NCBI GenBank assembly: GCA_965233625.1
Contig: OZ247499.1
Location: 7,749,639 to 7,813,638, forward strand
Direction of reading: 5' to 3'
From: G965233625 sp965233625
GTDB taxonomy: Bacteria > Planctomycetota > Planctomycetia > Pirellulales > Pirellulaceae
Length of the DNA: 64,000 nucleotides
Positions 17,439-26,106 of this stretch are shown one piece after another. Under the pieces are notes generated by a model. The model did no database searches. It saw only the letters and a program-made list of their open reading frames with translations, and was not told where the DNA came from. Position 1 is the first letter of the stretch, and every line of letters begins with the position of its first letter. The position numbers and the translations under genes are program-made.

Positions 17439-17942
17439 ATGCTTGATGTTCTCGCAGAGGTTGAAGCTGAGTTACCGGTTCTGTTGCAGTCCAGCGAGAG
17501 CTGGGCTTCACTGAATATTAATTATCATCCGCCCATGGTCGAACGGGTGCACCGGCGCTGGCGGGAATATCGCGTTTATCTGCACCGCATTCATCCTTGC
17601 CAACCGGGCGAAGCTCTGTTCCACCCGCATCCCTGGCCTTCGGCCATGCGGATTCTTTCGGGCGTTTATGAAATGGGTGTCGGATACGGCGCCGGGAACA
17701 GCACTCCGCCACAGGCGGCGCGGATTATCTCTGCGGGCGACATGCGATACGAAATGACGGACCCAGACGCCTGGCACTACGTGCGTCCAGTTGATGCCGT
17801 GGCGATGACGCTGATGGTGACCGGCCCTCCCTGGGATCGCTGGTCGCCCGGTAGTCGCGAAAACTTACAGCCGCTTGCCAATGATGCGGTGGAAGAGATT
17901 CTGACCAGTTTCCGGCAGTTCTATCCGACGTTACCGTGCTGA
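17439..17942 (+). CDS. Cupin-like hypothetical protein
   Basis: A 167-residue soluble protein. GEALFHPHPWPSAMRILSG (about residues 57-75) looks like a cupin motif with two histidines that could bind a metal, and YEMGVGYG follows as a beta strand. No specific family comes to mind. GGAG sits 6 bases before the ATG. It lies between lpxI and a ketosynthase-like gene on the same strand, so a role in the same envelope or lipid context is possible but unproven. Other explanations include a stand-alone metal-binding enzyme. Confidence 0.6.
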   Translation: MLDVLAEVEAELPVLLQSSESWASLNINYHPPMVERVHRRWREYRVYLHRIHPCQPGEALFHPHPWPSAMRILSGVYEMGVGYGAGNSTPPQAARIISAGDMRYEMTDPDAWHYVRPVDAVAMTLMVTGPPWDRWSPGSRENLQPLANDAVEEILTSFRQFYPTLPC

Positions 17943-18139
17943 ATGGCGCAGCTTGAATTTATGAGGTGCGGTTGGCAGTTGTCGCAGCACGCGTTTTCTG
18001 CATAATCCGCCACGATCCCAAAGTTTAATCGTCACAGGCGGAAATGGCGGCAATCTTCCCGCAATGACAGCAGCCGCGCGGGACGATATCATAAAAGCCG
18101 GTAGAGAACGTCCCCACCATATATCACGCGGCTTCGATA

Positions 18140-19396
18140 ATGCAGCAGGTTCCCGAAATCGTCATCACAGGCATTGGTCTGATGTGCCCGTTGGGCGCAG
18201 GTAAAGATGCCGTGTGGGAGTCTCTGCATCAGGGCCGTAGCGGTGTACGCACACGCGGCACGGAAGACGGGCAGGACTGGCCGCATAAAATTGCGGGCGA
18301 AGTACTCGACTTCAGCCCCAAGGACTACATCAAGCCGCGGAAGAACATCAAGCTGATGTGCCGCGAGATTCAGCTTGCCAACGCCGCTTCCATCCTCGCT
18401 ATGCAGGATGCCGGTCTAGAGGCGGGACAGTTTCCGCCGGAACGTCTGGGCGTTGTGATGGGCAGTGAGCTGTACTTCAGCGAGATTGATGAACTGGCGC
18501 CGGCCTACCGCGAATGTCTCGATGAAGACGGTAACTTCGTGTTCGACCGCTGGGCTGAAAGCGCGAAGCGGAACCTCTATCCGCTCTGGATGTTGCAGCA
18601 CTTGCCCAATATGGCTGCGTGTCATATCGGCATCCGGCACGATGCACGCGGGCCGAACAACTCCATCACTATTGGGGAAAGTTCCGGCGCATTGGCGATG
18701 ATGGAATGCGCTTCCATTCTGCACCGTGGCGGCGCCGATATTATGGTGACGGGCGGTTCAGGTTCGCGGACGAAGCTTTCGCCCATGGTTTACCGTGGGC
18801 TCGACATGCTGACCAAAAAGTTTGACGATCCGGCGGCAGCATCACGTCCGTTTGATGCAGATCGCGATGGGATGACCGTCGGCGAAGGAGCGGCCTGCCT
18901 GGTGATGGAAACCCGGCAGCACGCTGAGGCACGCGGCGCGAAGATTCTGGCGACTTATCTCGGCGCCGGCCGTACGGTCGCTGTTTCCCAGGAAGACCGC
19001 GAAGCGTCGATCAACCGCGCAGCGTCAATGGCATTGCAGTCGGCAGACCTCGCAGCCGCGGACATCAGCTTCATCAGCGCGCACGCCACTGGCAGCATCG
19101 AAAACGACAAGATCGAAGCCGGCGCCATCCGCACACAATTCGGCGACACCCCCGTTACGGCGCTGAAGAGCTTTTATGGCAATCTTGGCGCCGGTTGCGC
19201 AGGCGTCGAAACCGCTATCGCAGTGGATGCGATCAGCCGTGGAGAGATCCCCTTCACGCTCAACTACGAAACGCCCGACCCCGAATGCCCGGTCAACGTC
19301 GTCGCCGGCGCCATGCAACCCACCACCGGCCCCGCGGTTGTACTCAGCCAGTCAGACACCCGGCAGTCCACCGCGATTGTGCTTGGCCCTGCATAA
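18140..19396 (+). CDS. Beta-ketoacyl-ACP synthase-like protein lacking the catalytic Cys
   Basis: A 418-residue thiolase-fold protein of the FabF (KAS II) type: N-terminal VITGIGLMCPLGAGK, DADRDGMTVGEGAACLVME and the C-terminal NYETPDPECPVNVV are all recognisable. By alignment in my head with E. coli FabF, the nucleophilic Cys is Glu180 (IGESSGA), the first active-site His is kept (H315 in SAHATGS), the conserved Lys is kept (K343) and the second His is Asn348 (FYGNLGA). A Glu-His-Asn set cannot form the usual acyl-thioester. It may act as a chain-length-factor-like partner or a decarboxylase. Family assignment is certain; role is not. The gene is followed 27 bases later by a HAD hydrolase. 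Confidence 0.88.
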   Translation: MQQVPEIVITGIGLMCPLGAGKDAVWESLHQGRSGVRTRGTEDGQDWPHKIAGEVLDFSPKDYIKPRKNIKLMCREIQLANAASILAMQDAGLEAGQFPPERLGVVMGSELYFSEIDELAPAYRECLDEDGNFVFDRWAESAKRNLYPLWMLQHLPNMAACHIGIRHDARGPNNSITIGESSGALAMMECASILHRGGADIMVTGGSGSRTKLSPMVYRGLDMLTKKFDDPAAASRPFDADRDGMTVGEGAACLVMETRQHAEARGAKILATYLGAGRTVAVSQEDREASINRAASMALQSADLAAADISFISAHATGSIENDKIEAGAIRTQFGDTPVTALKSFYGNLGAGCAGVETAIAVDAISRGEIPFTLNYETPDPECPVNVVAGAMQPTTGPAVVLSQSDTRQSTAIVLGPA

Positions 19397-19423
19397 GGTT
19401 CTTTCGGCCAAGGAAGTGTTGCA

Positions 19424-20023
19424 TTGTTGAAGGCCGTCATCTTCGACCTGTTTGGCACACTCATCTGGCTACCAAGGAATTCGCGACCGTACCGGGAACT
19501 CGCTAACCAGTTACCCGGCATGCGGCTTCGTAAATCACTGGTTGTCGCTGCACCGACTTTGGCGGATTACTGCACCGTATTGAACCATACGGCGCCAGCC
19601 GGTATTGCGACATTGCAAGCAGAGTTGGAAGCCGATATCGCCGCCGCCGCGTTGTTTGAAGACAGCATCTCTGCGCTCAAGCTGGTGCGTAATGCTGGTT
19701 TAAAGGTGGGGCTGATTTCGAATCTCGCAACGCCCTATATCGAGGCGTACAACCGCCTTGGTCTAAGACAGTTTATTGACGTCGCCGTGTTCTCCTGCGA
19801 AGTAGGCTTTGCGAAACCAGCGCCTGAAATTTATGACGCGGCGCTGACCCGGTTAGACATCGCTGCGGAAGATGCGCTGATGGTGGGCGACAGTCAACGT
19901 GCTGATGTGGACGGCCCCGCCCCGTGCGGCATGCAAGGTCTTCTGCTAGACAGGCGAGGTTCGGCAGGTGTGAATGGTGTCATTCAAAGTCTGAATGAAA
20001 TCGCCCAGCACATCGGAACATAG
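19424..20023 (+). CDS. HAD-superfamily hydrolase (haloacid dehalogenase type)
   Basis: A 199-residue HAD enzyme. The nucleophile motif is VIFDLFGTL near the N-terminus, motif II is VGLISNLA, motif III lysine is in CEVGFAKPAPEIYDAAL, and motif IV is MVGDSQRADVDG. The Phe two residues after the nucleophilic Asp is usual for the dehalogenase-like subgroup. The start is TTG 19424, supported by AGGAAG 7 bases upstream; no ATG is available. It follows the ketosynthase-like gene closely and is probably co-transcribed. The substrate (a phosphate ester or haloacid) is unknown. Confidence 0.88.
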   Translation: MLKAVIFDLFGTLIWLPRNSRPYRELANQLPGMRLRKSLVVAAPTLADYCTVLNHTAPAGIATLQAELEADIAAAALFEDSISALKLVRNAGLKVGLISNLATPYIEAYNRLGLRQFIDVAVFSCEVGFAKPAPEIYDAALTRLDIAAEDALMVGDSQRADVDGPAPCGMQGLLLDRRGSAGVNGVIQSLNEIAQHIGT

Positions 20024-20024
20024 T

Positions 20025-20057
20025 AAAAAAAGGCGCCAGGCTTTGACACCCGACGCC
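20025..20057 (-). terminator. Rho-independent terminator of xylA
   Basis: On the minus strand, GGCGTCGGG (20057-20049) pairs with CCTGGCGCC (20040-20032) as a 9-bp stem with two G-U pairs and an 8-base loop, followed by seven T. It also lies at the 3' end of the convergent HAD gene. Confidence 0.85.
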
Positions 20058-20089
20058 GTTTCGATTCAGTTCGCTCTTGGGTCTATCCG

Positions 20090-21403
20090 CTAGTTGATAT
20101 AGCGGTTGAACATGTTTTCGAGCATCTCCTGACGGCCGCTCTGGTTGGGGGAGATTTCGCCTTTCTCCAGCATGTAGGCTTCTAGTGTGCTGAAGGTTGC
20201 TTTGCCACTTTCGATCTCGGCGCCGACTCCCGTGTCCCAACTGGAGTAGCGGTCTTTTACGAATGCATCGAAGTCGCCGTCGGCGCGGATGGCGGCTGCG
20301 ATTTTGAGGCCGTGGGCGAAGGCGTCCATCCCGCCGATGTGGGCGTGGAACAGATCGACCGGTTCAAAGCTTTCGCGGCGTACTTTCGCGTCGAAGTTGA
20401 CACCGCCGGGGCTGACACCGCCGTACTTGAGCAGCATGAGCATAATTTCGGCGGTGAGATAGACATTGGTCGGGAACTGGTCAGTATCCCAACCCAGCAT
20501 CAGGTCGCCCGTGTTGGCGTCGATCGAGCCTAACGCTCCCTGATGGCCTGCATAATCTAGTTCGTGCATCATGGTGTGGCCGGCCAGCGTGGCGTGATTC
20601 GTTTCGATGTTCAGCTTGAACGAATCCAGCAGATCGTAGGCACGCAGGAAGTTGATACAGGCGGCCGCGTCGCTATCGTACTGATGCTTGGTTGGCTCTT
20701 TCGGCTTGGGTTCGATCAGGAACTGGCCGGTGAAGCCGATTTCCTTGGCGTAATCGACCGCCATCTGCATGAACCGGCCTAGGTGATCCAGCTCGCGTTT
20801 CATGTCCGTGTTCAGAAGGTTCTGGTAGCCTTCGCGGCCGCCCCAGAAAACGTAGTTTTCGCCACCTAGTTCTTTGGTGACTTCCATCGCCTTCTTCACC
20901 TGAGCGGCGGCGAAAGCGAATACGTCGGCGTTGCAACTTGTGGAGGCGCCGTGCATGAATCGCGGATTGCTGAACATGTTGGCTGTGCCCCACAGCAACT
21001 TGATGCCGGTGCGCTGCTGCTCTTCTTTGAGAACTTTGGCCACCGCGTCGAAGTTTTTGTTCGACTCCGCCAGAGTGTCGCCCTCCGGCGCCACATCGCG
21101 GTCGTGCCATGCGTAGTATGGGGCCCCCAGCTTCTCGATGAATTCAAAGCAGACGCGCACCCGGTTGCAGGCGTTTTCTACAGAGTCGGTGCCGTCTTCC
21201 CAGGGGCGGACCATCGTGCCGGGACCAAAGGGGTCGCTTCCTGTGCCGCGGAAGGTGTGCCAATAGACCACGCTGAACCGCATGTGGTCTTTCATCGTCA
21301 TGCCTTCAACAACTTCGTCTTCGTTATAATGGCGGAAGGCGAGCGGATTTTTAGACGATGGTCCTTCGTATTGGATTTTGTCGACGTCAGGAAACGCAGC
21401 CAT
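20090..21403 (-). CDS. xylA: Xylose isomerase (class II)
   Basis: Converts D-xylose to D-xylulose in the cytoplasm, and glucose to fructose as a side reaction. The 437-residue length fits class II enzymes. The signature YYAWHDRDVAPEG with the catalytic His, the substrate-site motif WGGREGYQNLLNTD, the metal-binding LIEPKPKEPTKHQYD and NIETNHATLAGH are all intact. No xylulokinase or xylose transporter gene is in the window, so xylose use would depend on genes elsewhere. A strong terminator follows. Confidence 0.97.
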   Translation of the reverse strand: MAAFPDVDKIQYEGPSSKNPLAFRHYNEDEVVEGMTMKDHMRFSVVYWHTFRGTGSDPFGPGTMVRPWEDGTDSVENACNRVRVCFEFIEKLGAPYYAWHDRDVAPEGDTLAESNKNFDAVAKVLKEEQQRTGIKLLWGTANMFSNPRFMHGASTSCNADVFAFAAAQVKKAMEVTKELGGENYVFWGGREGYQNLLNTDMKRELDHLGRFMQMAVDYAKEIGFTGQFLIEPKPKEPTKHQYDSDAAACINFLRAYDLLDSFKLNIETNHATLAGHTMMHELDYAGHQGALGSIDANTGDLMLGWDTDQFPTNVYLTAEIMLMLLKYGGVSPGGVNFDAKVRRESFEPVDLFHAHIGGMDAFAHGLKIAAAIRADGDFDAFVKDRYSSWDTGVGAEIESGKATFSTLEAYMLEKGEISPNQSGRQEMLENMFNRYIN

Positions 21404-21532
21404 ACCTGTTTTCTTTCATGCAAGTGTCGCGGATATATGTGGAAATGAACGGGTATAATCCCAGAATTCCCACCAGCCCGCAAGCAGCACGCATGAGCCC
21501 AGGCGACGGCAAACCAACGCTATTTGACCGCG

Positions 21533-21997
21533 TTATTTCAGCGGGCGGCGTTTTAGCATGGGCGTCAGTTCCACAACAAAATCTTCCGCATCTTTGAATT
21601 CGCGATAGACGCTCGCAAAGCGGACATAGGCCACCTGATCGGCCTCCGCCAGATGCCGCATGACAATCTCACCGATTTGACGGCTGTGGATTTCGTCTTC
21701 AAAGTCGGCGTAGATTTCCGACTCGCAGGCTGTGATGATGTCGTTAATCTGTGCGTCGGTGACCGGCCGTTTCCAGCAGGCGCGGTCGAGGCCGTTCTGG
21801 ATCTTCTCCCGCCGCAGCGGTTCGCGGGCGCCATCCTTTTTGATGACACGCATGACGGCTTCTTCCAGCCGTTCGTAGGTGGTGTAACGCCGTGAACAGC
21901 TTAGGCATTGCCGGCGGCGGCGTGTAGCAAAGCCATCTTCCGCTGCGCGGGTGTCGGTAACGCGATCGTTATCGCAACGGCAATAAGGGCATCTCAT
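21533..21997 (-). CDS. nrdR: Transcriptional repressor NrdR
   Basis: Zinc-ribbon/ATP-cone repressor of ribonucleotide reductase genes that senses dATP/ATP. From ATG 21997 the 154-residue protein starts MRCPYCRCDNDRVTDTRAAE, with the zinc pair CPYC and CLSC, then the basic RRRQCLSCSRRYTTYE, followed by the ATP-cone (VIKKDGAREPLRREKI). The frame is open to 22051, but the family N-terminus is at MRCPYC. No ribonucleotide reductase gene is nearby. Confidence 0.97.
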   Translation of the reverse strand: MRCPYCRCDNDRVTDTRAAEDGFATRRRRQCLSCSRRYTTYERLEEAVMRVIKKDGAREPLRREKIQNGLDRACWKRPVTDAQINDIITACESEIYADFEDEIHSRQIGEIVMRHLAEADQVAYVRFASVYREFKDAEDFVVELTPMLKRRPLK

Positions 21998-22247
21998 GGC
22001 CTGTCGGTCCTTCGGTGATGCACAAGCAAAACTTGTTCCGCATGCGCACAAAGTGAACTGGGAACCTGTTTTATGGCGATAAACTGGGCAATTGTCAATC
22101 GTGTAAAACTTGTTCGTTACGACTTCACTTGAATTGGTTTCTTTCTGACGGCAGTCCCACTATGGTTGCCATGCTCCCCCAACCTGCGGATACTGCGCAT
22201 GAGTTGCCCGGAAAATTGACGGAAGAAACCCGTTGAGGATAGACGCG

Positions 22248-23306
22248 ATGCCTGACATAGCTGATGGTGAAACCGCCGAGATGCAGGGTTCGGGCGCCAA
22301 GCCCTACGTGTTGAAAAATGTCGGCGGCGTTTATTCATGTTCGTGCCCTGCCTGGCGGAATCAGTCGCTGCCCATTGAACGCCGCACCTGCAAGCATTTG
22401 AAGAAATACCGGGGTGAACAGGCTGAAGCAGACCGCACCGGCAACGCTGCCCCGGCCGCCAAAAAGTCATCCGCCAGTAAGAAGAACGACGCTCCGCCAA
22501 TTCTTCTGGCAAACCGCTGGGAAAACGACATCGATCTGGCCGGCTGGTGGATGAGCGAAAAGCTGGACGGCGTCCGCGCGTACTGGGACGGCAAGCAGTT
22601 TCTTTCGCGTCAAGGCAATCAGTTTCACGCGCCGGACTGGTTTGTGGAGCAGTTGCCGGATACGCCGCTGGACGGAGAACTCTGGCTGGACCGCCAGGAG
22701 TTTCAACGCACCGTGAGCATTGTCCGCCGGCAGGATAAGAGCGATCACTGGAAAGAGATTACTTACGTGGTGTTCGATGCGCCGGCTGTGGAAGAAGCCT
22801 TTGAAGACCGGCTGGAATTCATCCGCGACTTTATGAACGAGCAGAAGCCGGAATTCGCCAAGGCGCTTCGTCACGATGCATGTCGTGACCTGAAGCATCT
22901 GCAACGTGAACTGGCGAAGGTTGAAAAAGCCGGTGGCGAAGGGCTGATGTTGCGCAAGCCCGGCTCCAGGTACGAAACTGGCCGGTCTTCTTCCTTGTTG
23001 AAGGTGAAGTCGTTTGTCGAGGCAGAAGCCCGCGTCGTGCGGCACAAGGCAGGTCGTGGGCGGCACAAGGGCCGCCTGGGAGCGCTGGTCGTGGAACTGC
23101 CCAGCGGCGACGAGTTCTCCGTCGGCACCGGCTTCTCCGATGCACAACGCGAAGATCCGCCCGCCGTTGGCAGCGTGATTACCTACCGCTATCAGGAACT
23201 GACCAAAGCAGGCATCCCGCGTTTCCCCTCTTTCGTTGGTCTGCGGATCGATGGTGATGGAACCGATCCGGCCCCGGCAAAACGCGGCCGGAAGAAGAAG
23301 TCTTAG
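22248..23306 (+). CDS. ATP-dependent DNA ligase with N-terminal SWIM zinc finger
   Basis: A 352-residue protein. ATG 22248 is chosen because GAGGA lies 8 bases upstream; a TTG at 22233 would add five residues. Residues 31-50 form a SWIM zinc finger (C31-x-C33 ... C48-x-H50). After a Lys/Ala-rich linker (60-85) comes the adenylation domain: the nucleotide-attaching lysine is K105 in SEKLDGVRAYWDG, with LDGELW, EGLMLRKP and LLKVK as later nucleotidyltransferase motifs, and an OB-fold C-terminus (RLGALVVELPSG). It should seal DNA nicks using ATP, in addition to the NAD-dependent LigA expected elsewhere. The SWIM finger probably adds DNA binding. It is divergent from nrdR. Confidence 0.92.
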   Translation: MPDIADGETAEMQGSGAKPYVLKNVGGVYSCSCPAWRNQSLPIERRTCKHLKKYRGEQAEADRTGNAAPAAKKSSASKKNDAPPILLANRWENDIDLAGWWMSEKLDGVRAYWDGKQFLSRQGNQFHAPDWFVEQLPDTPLDGELWLDRQEFQRTVSIVRRQDKSDHWKEITYVVFDAPAVEEAFEDRLEFIRDFMNEQKPEFAKALRHDACRDLKHLQRELAKVEKAGGEGLMLRKPGSRYETGRSSSLLKVKSFVEAEARVVRHKAGRGRHKGRLGALVVELPSGDEFSVGTGFSDAQREDPPAVGSVITYRYQELTKAGIPRFPSFVGLRIDGDGTDPAPAKRGRKKKS

Positions 23307-23436
23307 TGCGAATTCGCCTTTCCGTGTTACGTGGCGGGGCTGTTGCTGCACTATGGTATCTGCCGATGCAACCGTATAATGCCCGGCTTGAACACCATTC
23401 TAAGGCGGTACGCTGCGAGACACCTGGAGAGTAAAC

Positions 23437-24786
23437 ATGCGCGATGAACTGGGAGCCGTGCGGGCGGTTTCGTGGAGCGAGGTGCTCCCCTGGCTGATGA
23501 TCTTCCGCACCTTCCGGATCGCACTCAATCCATCTTCCATCATTCTCGCCCTGACCGGCGTGCTGTTAACGCCTTTGGGCTGGATGGCTTCTCAGGCCGT
23601 TTTTGCACCCGAAACGGTTTTGAACGAATACCCCGGCTTCCGTAGCGTGGTTGAGAGCAACAGCCGCTGGCCGCTTAATCCAGACCGTAGGAGCGTCACG
23701 GCCCTGGCCACGCGACCGCGGCCCGCGGACCTTCCTGAAGATTCCGTCGTTATGCCACCAAGCAGCGAAGACGGTGAATTTGCCGTCGTTTATGGGGCGC
23801 CAGTAGAAGATGAGTTTCTTCACGTCGATATCTACACGGCCGTTTTAGAGTGGTTCACCGCGCCGTTTGTGCATCTATTCAATAGCGGTCTTGGCTTGTG
23901 GCAGTTTGGCTACTTCCTGTCTGGTGGACTTTGGACGCTGCTGTTGTGGGCGTTTCTGGGTGGCGCCATTACGCGCATTGCGGTGGTGAAGCTAGGGCGG
24001 GAAGAACACGTTGGGCTGTTCGATTCGATCAAACACGCTGGCAGCAAGTTTCTGTCCTATGCCGGGGCGCCGCTGATTCCGCTGCTTGCCGCCGTGCTGA
24101 TTCTATCCCCGGTCGCGCTGCTTGGCTTAATGATGATTGCCGACGTCGGCGTGATTATCGCCGGTGTGCTCTGGGTGATCGCACTGATTGCCGGGGCGGT
24201 TGCTACGCTGATTTTATTGGGTCTGTGTTTTGGCTGGCCGCTGTTGTGGGCGGCCATTGCGGCGGAATGCTCGGATTCGTTTGACGCCGTCAGCCGGTGT
24301 TATATGTATGTGCTGCACCGGCCTGCCCAGTATTTGTTCTATGTAATTGTGGCCGCGTTAACCGGCGCCTTCGCCTGGATCCTGGTCGCGATGTTTGCAG
24401 AGGCGACGATTGAGCTTACCTATTGGGCGGCTTCGTGGGGTGTTTTCTGGAGCACCGATGCAGAGCGTCTGCAGCTTGTCCGGGGCGTTGTTGCTGAAGG
24501 TGAAGCATCGTCGGCGCTGGCAGCTGGTCAGACCATTCTGAATATTGCGGACGGTCTGGTGCAAAGTATCGCGACAGCGTTTGCCTTTAGTTTCTTCTGG
24601 TGTGCAACTTCGGCTATCTATCTGCTGATCCGCCGGGACGAGGACGAGACAGAGTACGATGAAGTGTACCTGGACGACGCCGACTTGGAGCATGGTCTGC
24701 CGCCGATACAGACCGAAGAGCCGGCTGCCCGGAATGCACAAGAGCCACCTCCGCAGAGCGAAGACGACGTGCAGGACGGTTCTTAA
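23437..24786 (+). CDS. Multi-pass membrane protein of unknown function
   Basis: A 449-residue protein with about six to eight predicted membrane segments: near 30-50, 155-180, a long hydrophobic stretch at 210-280, 290-325 and 375-400. Between the first two segments lies an extracytoplasmic or loop region of about 90 residues, and the C-terminal 50 residues are strongly acidic (DEDETEYDEVYLDDADLEHG) and probably cytoplasmic. I do not recognise a named family, though planctomycete genomes carry similar conserved membrane proteins. It could be a transport or envelope-organising protein. No catalytic motif is visible. Confidence 0.8.
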   Translation: MRDELGAVRAVSWSEVLPWLMIFRTFRIALNPSSIILALTGVLLTPLGWMASQAVFAPETVLNEYPGFRSVVESNSRWPLNPDRRSVTALATRPRPADLPEDSVVMPPSSEDGEFAVVYGAPVEDEFLHVDIYTAVLEWFTAPFVHLFNSGLGLWQFGYFLSGGLWTLLLWAFLGGAITRIAVVKLGREEHVGLFDSIKHAGSKFLSYAGAPLIPLLAAVLILSPVALLGLMMIADVGVIIAGVLWVIALIAGAVATLILLGLCFGWPLLWAAIAAECSDSFDAVSRCYMYVLHRPAQYLFYVIVAALTGAFAWILVAMFAEATIELTYWAASWGVFWSTDAERLQLVRGVVAEGEASSALAAGQTILNIADGLVQSIATAFAFSFFWCATSAIYLLIRRDEDETEYDEVYLDDADLEHGLPPIQTEEPAARNAQEPPPQSEDDVQDGS

Positions 24787-24802
24787 AGTTGCCGGCGCAC
24801 TG

Positions 24803-25915
24803 TCAACTGGAATGTGACGCCCACCACGATCTCAACCAGTCCTTGGCCCGGTGGATGTTGCCGACCGGGGAACTCCAGGGGTAATGGCGGTAGCTGTAAG
24901 AAATGGCGGTCCGCGTTAACCAGTGCCGTTTGCTGTGCAGAAAACCGGCGCCGAGATCTATTTGCGTGTCGCCCCGCTGGAAACTATCGCGAATCATCTC
25001 GTGCATCATCACGGTGCCCGGACTGAGCTTGCGGAATTCCGGGTCGAAGCCAGACCGTAGCCCGAACACGCGGCCTTCGTGCACGTAGTTGTAACCGAAC
25101 GCGACGGGCTTCCCGTCGAGGCGGACCAGGTTGATTTCTACGGAGCCGGTTCGTGCCGCCTTTTCGTGCACCGCGCGGAGGAAGCCTTCGACACTTGGGT
25201 GCGAAAGGGTGACGCCTTCTTCCTCGCTGCCCTGCCAGGAGCGGGAGGCTAAGTCGATGCATTGATCGAACAACTCCCATCCCGGATCACCGTCACCTTG
25301 AACTGCGCCGGGCGGGCGCCAGCGCTGAAACTCGAATTCGCCAGCTGCTTTAAAGCGTCGCAGCGTACGGTTCACGTTGCCGCGGAATTTGCCGTTGCGG
25401 CTGGCCATGTATTCTTCAAAGTTGCCGTCGATGTCTACCAATGCCGATTTGCGCCAGGCCCTTTCCACGCCGCTGGCGCCAGCCATCTGCATCGCGCGGA
25501 AGGTTCTGCCACGATCGGCGCCGTCACGGTCCACCCATCGCAGGTCTAAGGCCTGCCAGTCGCGCCGAGATGCTTGTAGGTGCTTCAGGCAGGTCAGCAA
25601 AGTGGCAGCCGGGTTGGGACCCACAGGGCCGTAGAAGTTGCCCCAGTCATGCAGCGGATAGGTAAGCACACGGATGGGGCCGGCAGTGGTTGTTTCCCGC
25701 ACCACAGTCAGTGGCATCGCGCCGATGGCACGTTCGCCACTGTAGGCGATGAGTAAACGCGGCCGGTCATTCGCGCCGGCGTGCTCCCAGTAGGTCTTGA
25801 GCCAGTCAAACGACTGAAAGTAATTGGCGCCAAGCGTTTCGCCATGCAGCGCATTCCAAAGCAGATAATTGTTGTCAAACTCTTCCGGCGAGTTTATTTC
25901 GACAACATGAGGCAT
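24803..25915 (-). CDS. GNAT/FemAB-like acetyltransferase (BioF2/CelD type)
   Basis: A 370-residue protein with the layout of the BioF2-like acetyltransferase domain: an N-terminal half (YFQSFDWLKTYWEHAG, an entry motif typical of the family) and a C-terminal GNAT fold (INLVRLDGKPVAFGYNYVHE, LSPGTVMMHEMIRDSFQRGD, IDLGAGFLHSKRHW). Such proteins often modify exopolysaccharides or cell-surface polymers. No polysaccharide cluster is adjacent, so the substrate is open. It converges on the upstream membrane-protein gene with 16 bases between the stop codons. Confidence 0.85.
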   Translation of the reverse strand: MPHVVEINSPEEFDNNYLLWNALHGETLGANYFQSFDWLKTYWEHAGANDRPRLLIAYSGERAIGAMPLTVVRETTTAGPIRVLTYPLHDWGNFYGPVGPNPAATLLTCLKHLQASRRDWQALDLRWVDRDGADRGRTFRAMQMAGASGVERAWRKSALVDIDGNFEEYMASRNGKFRGNVNRTLRRFKAAGEFEFQRWRPPGAVQGDGDPGWELFDQCIDLASRSWQGSEEEGVTLSHPSVEGFLRAVHEKAARTGSVEINLVRLDGKPVAFGYNYVHEGRVFGLRSGFDPEFRKLSPGTVMMHEMIRDSFQRGDTQIDLGAGFLHSKRHWLTRTAISYSYRHYPWSSPVGNIHRAKDWLRSWWASHSS

Positions 25916-26106
25916 AACGGGTCTCCATCATTCACGGGTTTGTGCGTGCAGGAACCGATGAAGCAAACCCTGCGCCGGGTAGCAGCCGCGCGCATCTTCA
26001 ACCTATATTGCAAGGGTTAAACGCCTTCCGGCCGGTTTCTCGATACTTGGCGATGATGCACGGCGGCATCATTCAACCGGCCGGATGTTCACTTTTTTCA
26101 ACCGTT

